From Tetradesmus obliquus (lineage: Eukaryota > Chlorophyta > Chlorophyceae > Sphaeropleales > Scenedesmaceae), in NCBI GenBank assembly GCA_030272155.1, contig CP126193.1:5394001-5458000 (forward strand): a stretch of 64,000 bases of DNA, written 5' to 3'. The notes beneath the pieces are model-generated. The model did not search any database. It was not told the DNA's origin and saw nothing but the letters and a program-made list of their open reading frames with translations. The position numbers and the translations under genes were made by a program. Shown in pieces: positions 12,201 to 23,627 of the stretch (within the stretch, counting starts at the first letter, position 1; each line of letters starts with the position of its first letter).

Positions 12201-13134
12201 TAGTGGTTCGACCATGTGGCCCGTGATTGCATGCCTTCCATGCAAGGCGGACTGTGTAACTGTTTCACTTCATACCTCGTCTCTGAAAGGTCTTCAGAGG
12301 AGTCTGCTGCGTTTGCCTGTGCCAAGACTGCCAGACAGGACTAATCAGAAATTAGACCAGCTCAGCCCAGAACAAGCACCCCAAATGACTGCTGCCTAGC
12401 CAACCGTACCATGCTCAGCATGTTTAGCCTCAGAAGCAATAGGGCGCTAGGGCTGCAATCATACTGACGCAGTGGTGTTAGCCGGAGCTCTGGCTGCTCG
12501 AGCATAGCACAACATAGCTCTTCTGCCCCTGCTGGCTGCCGCTGTTGCTTCCCAGGCCTAGCTAGGGGTACCCTTTGCTAGCGAAATGACAGCCGCGCGA
12601 CAGCCAAAGTCACTGCTGACGAACAGAAACCAGTTATCGTCTGTTACAGGAGCCCCGATTACCAGCAAGTCATGCAACGTTGATGACAGCACGCATACTG
12701 TAGCAGCGGGTTCTGTGCTAGACAGCGCCTCATATATGCTGCTGAGCTGCAACTCTCTGTACTAAACAGCACCTCTGACTGCATGCAATAGCCCACAGAG
12801 AGTCGCACTGCAGACACAGCCACTGTCCGTTGCTTGCCACAAACGGCATGCACACCAGTTGCCGCCCTGTCACTGTGTCCACCGCTTCCCAATTGATAGG
12901 CACAGAACCTGCATTACGCCAGAATGTTGCGCAAAGGCAACATCGCACACATCACAATGCCCACAACTCCTGCACATAATGGTGTCAGCAGCGGCAGCAA
13001 CAGGTGCATGCATGCACCTGTTATGCTTGGGTTGCTGGAATACTACCGCCATATGGCGGCGCCATACACACTGCATGCACGCACGCTCGTACCTGGTTGC
13101 TATGCCTGTGCGGACCTTTCTTCATGCATCTACA
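9201..13134. other. Approximately 4-kb gene desert with loosely repeated blocks
   Basis: No protein family recognised on either strand. Related blocks recur near 9985, 10190, 10515 and 10795: each has a C/T-TTAGGTGTGC-like or CTTAGGAGTG-like start, and two share AATCGACTGTGCCTG followed by CCCCTTGC. This suggests an old, diverged tandem or dispersed repeat. A short 21-22 bp tandem duplication (CAGCTGCAATG...) lies at 11788-11830. The longest open frame here (minus strand, 9725-10501) has no recognisable motif. Confidence 0.45.
12999..13022. repeat. Perfect 24-bp palindrome
   Basis: AACAGGTGCATG followed by its exact reverse complement, no spacer. A second 14-bp palindrome (CCGCCATATGGCGG) follows within 40 bp. 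Both lie about 450 bp downstream of the FKBP stop codon. Confidence 0.9.
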
Positions 13135-13139
13135 TTACA
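13135..13139 (-). terminator. Candidate TGTAA polyadenylation signal for the FKBP gene
   Basis: TGTAA on the minus strand, 330 nt after the FKBP stop. UGUAA is the usual polyadenylation signal in chlorophycean green algae. A 5-mer is weak evidence alone. Confidence 0.35.
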
Positions 13140-13218
13140 TCTCCAGCAAAAGCAGGCAGCATGTGCTGCAGCTGCTGCTGGCACGTAGTTTTTTCAGGGG
13201 TCCAAAACACACACAAGC

Positions 13219-13430
13219 TCCACTTCTCCCTCAGTAACTCAGCACTGCGTTGCTTTGTCAGGCTAAGTGCGCTGCACTCGCTGCTGCTGAAGGCGGCGCT
13301 CCAGGCTCAGGCCTGCACATGCCAGCTCCATTCTTTCCTCAGTAACTCAGCACTGCTCTGCTTCTTCATCTATAGTGCGCTGCACTCCTGTTGACGGCGG
13401 CGCTCCGGGCTCAGTCCTGCGCATGCCAGC
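13219..13430. repeat. Approximately 105-bp tandem duplication
   Basis: Two adjacent copies (about 13219-13326 and 13327-13430) share CTCAGTAACTCAGCACTG, GTGCGCTGCACTC and GGCGGCGCTCC, with scattered substitutions. They lie just downstream of the FKBP coding sequence. Confidence 0.8.
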
Positions 13431-13469
13431 TGTGGTGCTGAGCAGCAGCGCACTCTGCACGCTGTGCAC

Positions 13470-16241
13470 CTACTCGTCAGCCTCCAGACCTGCGGTCACA
13501 CGCGCAGATGTGCAGACAGGCGAGAACAGTCACACATCAGCATACAGCGCACACAACAGGTAGCCTGGAAACAGTTGCAACTCTGGCCAGTTGTGTTGCG
13601 TGCACAGCTGTGCTGGTGCCCTAGTGCGCAACCACAATCTCGCACACCACCAAGCAGTGTGCTGCACACACATGTGTGCGCTGTACAACGCAGCTTGCAG
13701 CACTGCAAGCAAGCCGCCATGCTGTGTACGTTTGCCCATTGACTCTGCCTACAGGGCTGGTGACGCGCTGCACATAGAGCTGCAGCATCAGAGATGGTAG
13801 CAGTGGCCAGCACCCACCTGGGATGTACAGCAGCTGCACATCAAACACAACTGGGGTGTTGGCGGGGACGGAGGGCCTGCAAAGAGCAGCAAACAGCAGT
13901 GCACCAGCAAAGTGAACAGCAGCAATGCAAGGCAAACAATTTGCTTACAGCTCCTTAGTGAGGTGCCAAACTCTTGCACACCAATAAAGGCACAGGGCAA
14001 TGTTGCTCACACATCACCATCTCGCTCTTCTAGATCACTCACACCCTCTCCCTCACACATCTGCAGCCCGCCTGCCCCCACCTGCCAGCCGCCGCCTTGA
14101 GTGGCTTGAGAAGGCCAATCCCCAGCAGCGAGCCAACAGCGGCGAGTAGCAGCTGCACTTGTGCTTCTCATGCGCTAGTCAAAACCAACCGGCAGGTTCC
14201 ATACTCCACCACTGGTATACTGCACAGCTCAATGCCTTTCACACACTCAGTGTGTGACTGCTCGCTCACTCGCTCACGCCCTCTCCCTCAAACATTTGAG
14301 GGCCCTCTCCCTCATACTGTTGCAAGCCCTCGCAACAAACCTCTCCCTCACCTGCCAGCCGCCGCCTTGAGTGGCTTGGGGAAGGCCAGCTCCCCGGGGA
14401 TGTACAGCCGCCGCACGCCCCCCACCTTCATGCTCAGCATGCCCTACCAACCAAACAAGAAAAATCAAATCCATTTCCAGTGCAGCAAGGCAAAACTTGC
14501 TCACTGGTCATTGACCAACACACTGTCTTCCACATCATACGAAATGTGTTAATGCAAACTTGTCACACTGTTGCCGCACCTGCCAGCCGCCGCCTTGAGT
14601 GGCTTGGGGAAGGCCAGCTCCCCAGGGATGTACAGCCGCCGCACGCCCCCCACCTTCATGCTCAGCATGCCCTCATCCAGCCCGGGGATGACCTGGCCGG
14701 CGCCCACGCGCACGTCAAAGGGCGCCTTGCCCAGGCTGTTCTCAAACTCGCGGCCCTTGTCGTTCATGGCGATGTAGTTGACCACCACCTGGTAGCCCAC
14801 GATGGGCTGCGGGCCTGCAGCAGATGATCGAGGGATTGCTGATCGTTGAGTTGAGTATTTTTTGAACTTAGATCAGTGAGATTTACGTATGCAGGAGCTC
14901 AAGCACACCACTTGGTAGCCCACAATGGGCTGCGGGCCTGCAGCAGATGACATGGAGGTGACTGCCAGTGAGATGTCGAGTCTTGTTTGTAAACTTGTAA
15001 GTGAAGGCTAGCCAACATTTGCCAGAGCTCCAGCGCACATCACCTGCAGCCCGCCATGGGCTGCCAGGCTGAAGGTATGTCAGGTGTGGTGTTGGTGGCG
15101 TGGGTTGTATTGCGCAGCTGGCTAGGGTCAGCCGGGGCCATCTGGCAAGGGCAGCTGCGTGGGGCTGTGGGGCTCTCCTGGCAGCCAGGCCAGCATGGGG
15201 CCATCCCCTGGTGCCCCTGCCAGTTGGCTGTGGGTGTACAGGGTGATGCTCAGGAGTCCCTTTGCAGGCACCGATACTCCCACACAGCGCTGCACTAGCA
15301 TACACAAGCATTACAGAGCCAGTCCTGCTGCTGCCGCTGCTGCCCCTGCCGCTGCTGCCGCTGCTGCTGCCGCTGCCGCACCTGTGCCTACGATGATGTC
15401 CTTGTACACTAGGCCAGAGGGTGTGGTCACTGCTGGCACTGACTCCAGCTTGCTCACACACGACGCATCACACAGCAGCTGGCCCTCCTCAGCAGCAGCA
15501 AACGCTGCAGGCCTGCATAAGCACCAATGCAGCAGCACAGACAGCAGCACCCGCAGCAGCACCGGCAGCAGCAGCAGCGCCGGCAGCAGCAGCAGGTCAG
15601 CTGAAGCACAGCCATCTTTCAGGAAAGACGGAGGAGGCTGCATATGCCACTGCCCTGCATGTCAGCGGCGGCGCCTGTTACATCCGCTGCTCTCATGCAA
15701 CGCACTGTTTCTCATTGTCGTGCTCAGCTGCAGTGAAGTGTGTGTGTATGCATATGTGACCAAGCAGGCAAAACAGTACGCTGCTGCCGCTGCCACCCAG
15801 TGCACTAGTCAGGCCGACGCAGTGCCATACAGACATCAAGCTGTCCATTCAATGCTGCTGCAAAGAGTCATACACTTGCACAGCCAGGTGCTGCATTAAG
15901 CCATACACTTGCACAGTCAGGTGCTCATATAGCCACGTGAATGTGGCGGTGCATACAAGCAGCACCGCACCATGAAACTGCCTGCACAGCTTGCCAAGAT
16001 GCTGCGCTCACCCGCTCAAGGCGATAACGCCTGCTGCAGCGAAAGCTGCTGCCTTCTGCAGCAGTCCAGCATTGATCTGTTGCTGCTGCTGCTGGCTGCT
16101 GGCCCTGCATACCAGCTTAGCAGCACGCGGCGCTGCCCTGGTGACACCTGCTGCAGCAGGCACCACACACAGCAAAGCAGCAGCAGTGAGCCACACACCA
16201 CCCAGCGCAACGCCAGCAGCCCAGCAATCATGAGAAGTCAA
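13470..16241 (-). CDS. FKBP16-3: FKBP-type peptidyl-prolyl isomerase, FKBP16-3-like, thylakoid lumen
   Basis: Predicted immunophilin of the thylakoid lumen. Exons (minus): 16241-16012, 15512-15382, 14814-14580, 13876-13818, 13489-13470; phases agree, giving 224 aa, the size of plant FKBP16-3. The N-terminal ~75 residues look like a bipartite transit peptide: an Ala/Arg-rich part with CRASS, then a hydrophobic segment (LLQKAAAFAAAGVIALSG), with AFA-A as a plausible lumen cleavage site. The mature part has LLCDASCVSKLESVP, TTPSGLVYKDIIVG, GQVIPGLDEGMLSMKVGG, RRLYIPGELAFPKPLK and ends IPGLEADE; the paired Cys and the C-terminus are what I recall from FKBP16-3. Like other lumen FKBPs it departs from the canonical active site, so catalysis is uncertain. 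The start is the first ATG in frame; an upstream leader exon is possible. Exon 3 has extra partial copies in both flanking introns. Confidence 0.85.
14097..14446 (-). repeat. Two copies of the 3' end of FKBP exon 3 inside the downstream intron
   Basis: The end of exon 3 with its donor (real copy about 14577-14676) is repeated at 14348-14446 (nearly identical over ~95 bp, donor GTGAGG) and again, shorter, at about 14090-14135 (donor GTGGGG). The 14348 copy is also preceded by a usable TAG acceptor. Adding it after exon 3 would shift the frame and create an early stop. Confidence 0.9.
14910..15072 (-). repeat. Copies of the 5' edge of FKBP exon 3 inside the upstream intron
   Basis: The acceptor and first ~30 bp of exon 3 (real copy 14788-14828) recur at 14910-14948 with one mismatch in 38 bp. 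A shorter, more diverged copy lies near 15044-15072. Confidence 0.8.
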
Positions 16242-17212
16242 CTGAGCTTAACGGTTAAGCTTTTTGCATCCAATGTGCTGTTCTTGCTGCTTACCAGAGG
16301 AGAAAGGGGCACGAGTGCCATTGCTCACGGCCAGCCTCTGCAAGTACAGCAACGATCGTGATCAGCAATGTCCAGGAAATTGGTTTTCAATCCACGATTG
16401 TAGTTTGCTGTTAAATGTGCTTGCCTGAGCCATGTTGTGCTGGGATCGGTCCGGAAGGCAGATCAAGCCAATGAGACACAGCAGCGACGTCTTGATTGCA
16501 CAACAGCAAATGAAGCCTGGTATGAATCACAATCTTGCCGTCACGCTCAGCAACAGCGTCCCCACCGATTGAACCAGTTACTTGGCCACGTCACCATGTT
16601 CAACACACACACAATGTGCCACACTCGGCTGCTCAGTTACTCACGCCGTGCAACGCCACAAGCACATGCTTTGCTCTGCAACATGTTAAGCTTGCTGACG
16701 AAAGTCAAATCCTGCTGTACAGACCAACGTGCAAGCAACAGTCTTACCAGACCTGTAACTGTACTGCCTGCGCAAGGTGCAGGTACCCGTCATGCATGGC
16801 ATGCACACCAGCAGAGCACCACTTGCGACAGCAAGGTGCCAGAAGCTGAATAACCTGCCCAAAACAAAAGCCAAAACAGAGGCGAAGCTAACAGACAATA
16901 AAGCAAAGCCTCGCACTCATTCCTTGAGAAACTTGAGGAGGTACACAGTTTACCACGGTGATCGCCTTACTTCCATTGGAACACTGGCTTTGCTGTAGCA
17001 CTTCAAAGCGCACCAGGAAAGACACGCATGCCATATAAGCCACACCACTATGCACCATGGTCTGTGGCCTCATGCTAAGAACAAATATAGCCTGCCAGCA
17101 ACCAATCGATTTCATCAGCAGCTGCAGCTGCCACACGCCACACGTTCAAGGCCGCTCTCATCAACCTGATGAAGGCTGAACCTCTTTGAGCGAACAGAGA
17201 GCCTCACTCCAT
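16242..17212. other. Intergenic: FKBP upstream region and sphingosine-kinase 3' UTR
   Basis: About 970 bp between two minus-strand genes. No gene recognised. It must hold the FKBP promoter and the sphingosine-kinase terminator; I saw no clear TATA box or TGTAA on the minus strand. Confidence 0.5.
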
Positions 17213-18360
17213 CTAAGCCAGCTGCTGTCTGCTCCTGTCTGCTGCCGGCTCCACGCGGTGTGCTGGGTTGATCAGCACGCGGATGAGCCCCTGATGCACC
17301 TCCAGATAGATAGGCGCTGCAGGCACCACCTCACCATCAAGCATGAGGCAGGTGCTGCTGTCTTGCGGCTCAAACACCATGGCACGCACCTGCGGCAGCA
17401 GCAAGAGGGACGCAGCAGCACAAACAAAAGACAGCTTGTGAGCAGCAGCAGCAGCAGTGCCAGTGTCTGCTGCAGCAGCTGCGCAAACCCTGCTGTCTCC
17501 CCTCCCCAACTGCAGCCTGCACTGACCCAACCACACGCCCCCAACACAACCACCATGCTACACACCGCCCGCTAGGATTAAAAATCCCCACAAAACCTGG
17601 CCGCACCTTGTTCAGGGTCACACAGTCCTCACTGACGTGGCCGCCCTGCTGCGCCTTGACCTGCACCTCCAGCGCCTTCAGCCGCCCCGCCAAACCCGTC
17701 AAGCCCTGCACCCACATCATGTCCATGTGCCCGCTGCTCAGCCGCCCCTGCGGGTTGACCTTGAAGTCAGCAGCCACAAAAGGAGGGTTGAACAGCGCCC
17801 ACATCTGCAGCGGCTGCTGCTGCAGGCGCCAGTGCGGCGGCAGGCAGGGGTGCGGTTGGCTGCAGGGGTGCGGCTGGCGGGGGAGTGACAGCGGCAGCTG
17901 GCCGCCCAGCTGGGAGAGCAGCGGCAGGTCAGGACCTGCGGAGGCAGGACAGTAGCGGGTGGTGGTCAGGGGCAGCAGCAGTAGGGGTTGCACAGAGGCG
18001 GGTGATGCAGGAGCACTGCAGGATGGGAGTGCCGCGCGTACGAAGCAAGCACAAGATGTCAAGAAGGGCACGCGTGCTGTGCAAACGGCCAGAAGCTTGC
18101 TCGCCTGCCAATCACGCTGCGCTGGAAAATGCTAAACAGATAGTTCTAGCACTTTGCACAATGCATGTCTGCCACCCCCGCCTTGGGCTCTGCATGCCTT
18201 ACCCAGTGGAAAATCCTGCAAGCTGATGGAAGCGCCCTGCTGAGCTCCAGCAGCAGCAGCGCTGCTGCCCCCAGCAGCTGCTGCAGCACAGCCATTGCTG
18301 CCAGGCAGCTCTGGAGGCCCGCTGGGAGGTGCCGCTGCACCCTGCACAGGCGGCTTGCTG

Positions 18361-18391
<31 letters not shown>

Positions 18392-21300
18392 AGGCTGCGG
18401 CGCTTGTGCTGCTGCAGCAGTCCTCCTCTGCCGGCAGCCAGGCTATGCTTGCCTGGTAGCTTCTCGACTTGACAATCTCCTGCAGGCATGGCAAAAGAGC
18501 AGCATACACTGCAATGAAGATAGTTGCTCACAGCAAGCGATGCATCAGGCAAGGCCCTACTGCAACATGCAACTCGCCGGCACAGCAGTGAGCGTCACGG
18601 AAGTGACTACAGGCCCATCACGCACACCACCATACTGCACGCTGTCACAAAACTTGTTGCTGCTGCAGCGGCTGCCCTCGGCTGTTGCCACTCACCCACA
18701 GCAGCCCAGCAGCAAGCGCGTGTCGACCATCCACACTGCACAGTTGCTAAAGGAACCCATTGCTGCTGCTGCCGCTGGGGCCACCCCCAGCTGTGTTTGT
18801 TTGACACAGCCGCCTTGCCTGCTGGAAAGGCATATGCAGGCATTTGCCCTGACATATTGTGTACAGCCACTCACCCAAAGCAGTCCCAGCAGGAAGCGCG
18901 TGTCGCCCATCCAGCGCAGGTGCTCAGTGCCCACGTCAAGGTTGGACATCAGCCCGTACTGCAGCACACACAGCGACAGCAGAGTCAATCGAGGGTGCCG
19001 CACCATCAAGGCGTTGCGGCTGCTTCTACACACAGTGAAGCTGGAGACGCCGTGCAGCGCAACACTCTGCCCAGCGTTCTGCCACGCCGGCACACAACTC
19101 TGCCGCTTCCCTTGCTTCAAAGCTCCCCCCCCCCCCTCGCGCACCTCCCAGCTCAGCATGAAACCGCTAACACGTCCACAAGCAGCATATATGTATACAT
19201 AACACTGCCCATTCAGAGAGAGGTTTCTGCCGATGAAGGTCCTGGCACCATCTTGGATGGTTTTACACTGCCAATGACACTGCCAGCAACACTGCCGACC
19301 TGCAGCACCCCCACCCACCGTAGCCATGAGCAGAGTTCACAGCATGGTCTACAGCAGGGCACAAATCCAGCACAGCAGACACAACACCGCCAAACAAACC
19401 CAAACAGCAGCACCGCCACCCACCGTGGCCATGAGCATGCTGTACATGCGCCTGGGGCTGCCGCCAGGTTCAGCGGGTGCCTGCAGCACACTGGCCACAT
19501 CCATAGGGCTCACCACCCCCTTGCAGATGCAGAAGGCTGCCGTGGCAGCATCCTGCAAGCCGCAGGAGTGAGCCAGGCCGTTGCCGCTGCCGCCAGGCAC
19601 GTGCGCGATGGGCAGTAGGCGCGCTGCATCCCAGTCGGGGCGGCTCAGCAGGCCCTGCAGCAGCAGCGGACAAGGCAGCATGACATGCCAACACAGTATG
19701 TGAACTGAACACAACCACAGTACAAACAGCTGCTGCTGCTGCTGCTCCATCCGCCACAGCACCCATCCACGCAGGCAAGCAGACCAGCACGCAACACACA
19801 AAGCTACTAGCAGTACAGCTGTACCAACACCGCCAGCCACGCAGCTGCTGCTATCTCGCCTTTCCTGCGCAGCTGCTGTCCTTGCCACCCACCTGCAGCC
19901 CCTCAAACACTGTGCCGTCGCCACCCACAAACACCAGCATGTCCACAGCAGCCAGGCTCAGCTGCCGCGTCAGCTCGCTGGCATGCCCCGCATGCTGCGT
20001 CACCACGCGGCTCAGCATCATGCCTGCAGCATCCTCCAGCACAGGTGCCACCTGCTTCTGGAACAGCTTGGCAGACCTGCAGCGCAAACACAAACAGCCA
20101 CAGCCAGGCACACAAAAGAGTATCAAACATGAGTACATTGGCACACGCTGCTGCCTAAGCATCTTCCAGCTGTGCTCCGCCACCTGCTTTTAAGACAGCT
20201 TTGCAGACCTGCAGCGCAGGCGCAGACAGCCACAGGCAGGCACACAGGAGGGCCGGAAGCAGGAGCCTAAGGCGCTCCTCAAGCTGCTACCTATGCATCC
20301 ATCAAATGCCGCTGCTGTTGGCTACAGTCCTGCACACGGGCGAAAGTGCATAGCACGGCACATCATTAGGTAGGTGCACACATCCACAGCTGCCGCTGCT
20401 GCGCTGCACACAAGCCAGCCACAGCCATGCGCCGCCGCGCACCATGTTATCCGTTGCGCAGCTACTGCAGGTGTCATTGCCCTGCAGGACTGGCACCAGT
20501 CCAACACAAAACACATAACCGACTTGCCCCTGCCGCTTCTGTGGCTTGCACTGCATACATGAGGTGTAACAGCTGCCACACTAGCAGCAGTCCAAAAGTA
20601 GCTCACTTTCCCCGTCCGCTGCTGGGGTTGATGATGGCCAGCAGCCGCAGCGGCTTGCCCCTGCCATGCCACGAGGCACCTTGCCGCACCCGCTGCACCA
20701 GGGCCTGTGCCTCGGTGCCGCTGCTGCACACAAACGGCAGCGTCTTGCGCAGCTTGAAGGCCGGCGCTGCTGCTGCTGCGTCGCTGCCTGCTTTGGATCT
20801 GCTGCGCTGGGTGTAGTACCACACGCGGAAGGTGTTGGGGGACTCAAGTGCAGCACCAACCACTTTGCAGCCTGGCACCTGCATGGATTTGTAGTGACAA
20901 AGGTGAAAGGTCAAGTTGCTGCCAGAGCTACATGTACACTACTGTTTGTTGTGTAGGCTGAGGAACATGTTGCCTTGTGTGTAGGCTGAGGTAACAGTGA
21001 TTGTTACTGGTTATGCTTGATGCCAGTGCTACCTCTGGTGTTGGCGCACTTGGAGAGAAGCAGCTGGAGGCGCGTTGCTGTGTGACAATTGTACAACAGT
21101 CACAGCCCACCGCACCAGAGGTGCGTGTGCAGGGTCTGCTGCATTGACCACAGCTTGCTGCCTGTGCGGCTTCCAGCTGCCAGCTGCCTTCTATTCTCAC
21201 CTGCTGCTGCAGGTGCTGCGCCTGGCACTTGCCACAGCCGCAGCAGGCACAGCATGCTCTGGAGCCAGGCCGGGGCTGCAAAGCACACCAAATTGGTATT

Positions 21301-21547
21301 GTCAATGTCAACACAGGTAATAGCATTAACTCGTCAGTGTCCAGAGGCAGGGCCTAGATAAAGTTGCTCTGCCCACATCAGCTACGCACAGCTGTGCCAG
21401 CAGGCAGTGGTGCCAGCTCACCTTCAGAGGGGCATAGCTGATGCCACCCTCAGCATCTACAACCAGCGTCGCTCTCACGCCATGGCATGTAATGTTAACG
21501 AAATCCGCGCCCAGCAGGGGATCCTGCAGCTCATCGGGGGCACTCAT
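17213..21547 (-). CDS. SPHK: Sphingosine (long-chain base) kinase
   Basis: Predicted to phosphorylate sphingoid bases with ATP to give signalling long-chain-base phosphates at endomembranes. Exons (minus): 21547-21422, 21275-21201, 20878-20607, 20076-19893, 19654-19424, 18958-18875, 18479-18203, 17935-17607, 17389-17213; all phases agree, giving 584 aa. An N-terminal region of about 150 residues, with a Cys-rich patch (RACCACCGCGKC), precedes the catalytic domain. Motifs in order: LLAIINPSSGRGKSAKLF (C1), FVGGDGTVFEGLQGLL (C2, ATP loop), HVPGGSGNGLAHS (C3), then YGLMSNLDVGTEHLRWMG (C4). A low-complexity Ser/Ala/Pro insert in exon 7 separates C4 from the C-terminal WALFNPPFVAADFKV and the final LDGEVVPAAPIYLEVHQGL (C5). 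Plant SPHK/LCBK are the closest family I can name. Three exon edges are duplicated in neighbouring introns. Confidence 0.9.
18690..18740 (-). repeat. Copy of the 3' end and donor of sphingosine-kinase exon 6
   Basis: About 50 bp including the donor TGGGTGAGTGG repeats the real exon end at 18868-18920, about 179 bp farther into the intron. It still reads as a diverged version of the exon (WMVDTRLLLG). Confidence 0.85.
19306..19332 (-). repeat. Copy of the 3' end and donor of sphingosine-kinase exon 5
   Basis: About 27 bp (CACCCACCGTAGCCATGAGC on plus) repeats the exon-5 end at 19411-19437, retaining the GTGGGTG donor context. Confidence 0.7.
20159..20250 (-). repeat. Copy of the 5' edge of sphingosine-kinase exon 4
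   Basis: About 90 bp covering the acceptor, its upstream intron and the first exon bases repeats 20030-20112, 130-140 bp away. Shared words include GCAGACCTGCAGCGCA and CAGCCACAG-CAGGCACACA. Confidence 0.8.
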
Positions 21548-22081
21548 GTTGGCTGCCTGACTTCAAGACTGCAGCACAGCCAGATCTTACATGCTGCTGG
21601 CTGCTAGCTGTCACGTTTCCCTCGTGCAAGGATGTAAAATCTACTTGTCAGCGAGTGAAGGCGCCTAGCTGTGCGAATTGTCCGAGCCAAGATGCTGATG
21701 AGACAGCAAAAGTCCTGAAGCCCTGCGTGCTCCTTTTCAGAACCGCGTCTACACTTAAATTGACGATTAAAACGTTTTGCTGGACGGGCAAAGGTACTAG
21801 CAGTGATTGGGTGCCAGGTCCCAAACCCTTTCCTTGTCACCTGAACAGTCACATGCACTACGATTGTTACAGGAAGTTGCCAGAGGTTTGGCAAGCAGCA
21901 ATGCGCCGTTGCCAAGGCCAACGAGAACTCTAGTCTCCTGCAAAACACTGCACACTACCAATGGCGCTGGTTCTGCCGCTGCAACCCATTAGCTCAGCAG
22001 CAGGCTGCTGCTGATGGCACCGTGTGGCTGTCTGGGTGCTGTGAAGCTGGGAGGCTGCTGCAGCTGGTCAGTGTCTAGGTG
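21548..22081. other. Intergenic: sphingosine-kinase promoter and 3' region of the next gene
   Basis: About 530 bp. No gene recognised. It contains a TGTAA candidate on the minus strand at 21867-21871, 211 nt after the stop of the 180-aa gene. Confidence 0.5.
21867..21871 (-). terminator. Candidate TGTAA polyadenylation signal
   Basis: TGTAA on the minus strand downstream of the gene ending at 22082. Spacing fits an algal 3' UTR. Confidence 0.35.
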
Positions 22082-23627
22082 TTAGCTTGCTGCAGCTTGC
22101 TGTTCCTGCAGCTTTTTGAGTGCTGCCTGCAGCGCTTCCTCCTCCTGCTCCTGGATGAACTCCAGGTAGCCACCCACTGTGCTCTCACGCCTGCAAGGGC
22201 ACCATACAGCAGCAACACGCACAGCATTCAGAGCGAATACGGTGCCAATCCGCATGCAAACACCCACTATCATCATTCAACGATGTGCGTTGCACGTTTC
22301 TGCTGTAAAGCCATGAAATGGCAGCTGAGCTGACTTCATTGCGGCCTCTGATGGTACAACAATTAGTAATTTCGGCAGTGCAGCTGGACGCATTCGGCAG
22401 CCCCTATTGTGCAGCCGCGCATGTGCATGCACCCGCTGCCATTGTAATGCTTGCAAATTCATCCATCAGCGGTGGTACTGCTAAACTTAGCAAGTGTGTG
22501 CAGCTCTGCATCTGCTCGTGCATCCAGAGCTGCAGCCGTGTTGCGACATTACTTTCATGCACCTTGAGCCAACAGTGTTGCGGCAGAGGCCTGCTGCGCT
22601 GATGCACGCTGCAACCATGCCCACTTCCCCCACACTATCCCTGCTAGATTGTGCCAGCACTCACCCTGCTGTGTCCAGCTCTCGCTTCATCTTCTGCTCC
22701 GTCTCGACAAACGCCGCTTCTGCTATCTGCTGCCGCTCCTGCCGTGGAAGCTGCTGCACCTGCTGCAGCGGCTGTTGCGACTGCTGCTGCAGCTGCGCCT
22801 GCCGCTGCCTAGTGTGCTGCTGTATGAGCTGCACCTGCTGATCCACGAAGCGCCGCGCTAATGACGGCTGTGTGGAGTTGATGCGAGCCGGCTGCATCTT
22901 GACCTGCAGCAGGTGCAGGCAGCCACAGCATGCAGCGTCCGCAAGAGAGGGGCGAAGCAACAGAAGGGCAAATCCTGGCATGTTTGTCAGCTGTATCAGA
23001 TGAGGACATTCTGTTGCGGCACCTGGCTTGCCCCAGCAATGCATTTTGCATCAGATAGGTGGCGTATTTGACAGCCGTGTGTGGTACAGGCACACGCAAG
23101 GATAACTGCAGCGTTGATGCGCCTGGTGCTGCATAAAACTCCTAGCACACAGCCTGCATGCGTTGCTGCCGTAACGCGCGCAGTACCTTCTGTGCTGGTG
23201 CACTGCGGCACACAGGTGCTGCGATCCCAGATCCCCACCACATGCGCAAATGCCAATGCGTATGCCTGCTGCAGCAGTGCCGTCTCACCGCAGGGTATGC
23301 TCTGTTGAGCTCCCTGTAGGCTGCGCTGTCATCAAACCTCACTGCCGGCGGTGCTGGGTGTTTCAAGAACAGCTCTGCTGTGCGGTATCTGCAGGAACCA
23401 CAGGAGAGAGGCCGGCAGTGGTAAACGCCTCGAACAAACTGTAAGGTTGTGTTCATTCAATGTGAACGTGGCTTGCAGTTGATTGTTATGTAGAGCAGCA
23501 GCAGTGTGCTGCTGCTGCTACCTTGCACTTGCCTGCTGAACACGGACCAGCCTTTGGGAAGCTCAAAGAACTCAGAGTCCGCTGCACGAATCAGTTTCTG
23601 TACTAAAGACCGCCGGATTCGGCCCAT
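22082..23627 (-). CDS. Unrecognised 180-aa basic, Gln-rich protein
   Basis: I do not recognise the family. Exons (minus): 23627-23533, 23388-23289, 22903-22665, 22190-22082; phases agree only if the first intron is GC-AG (donor AG|GCAAGT), giving 180 aa. The start MGRIRRSLVQKL is basic and amphipathic, then ELPKGWSVFSRYRTAELFL, a middle with many Gln and Arg likely forming a helix or coiled coil (RRFVDQQVQLIQQHTRQRQ), and an acidic C-terminal helix (YLEFIQEQEEEALQAALKK). Size, charge pattern and lack of a signal peptide would suit a small subunit of a mitochondrial or ribosomal complex, but that is only a guess. It is divergent from the ABC transporter and lies behind no shared promoter with the kinase. 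Confidence that it is a real gene is higher than any guess at its role. Confidence 0.7.

Noticed and set aside
20607-20859. Other-frame open readings across the kinase exons
   Set aside because: They are shadows of the GC-rich coding strand; only the sphingosine-kinase frame has motifs and consistent splice phases.
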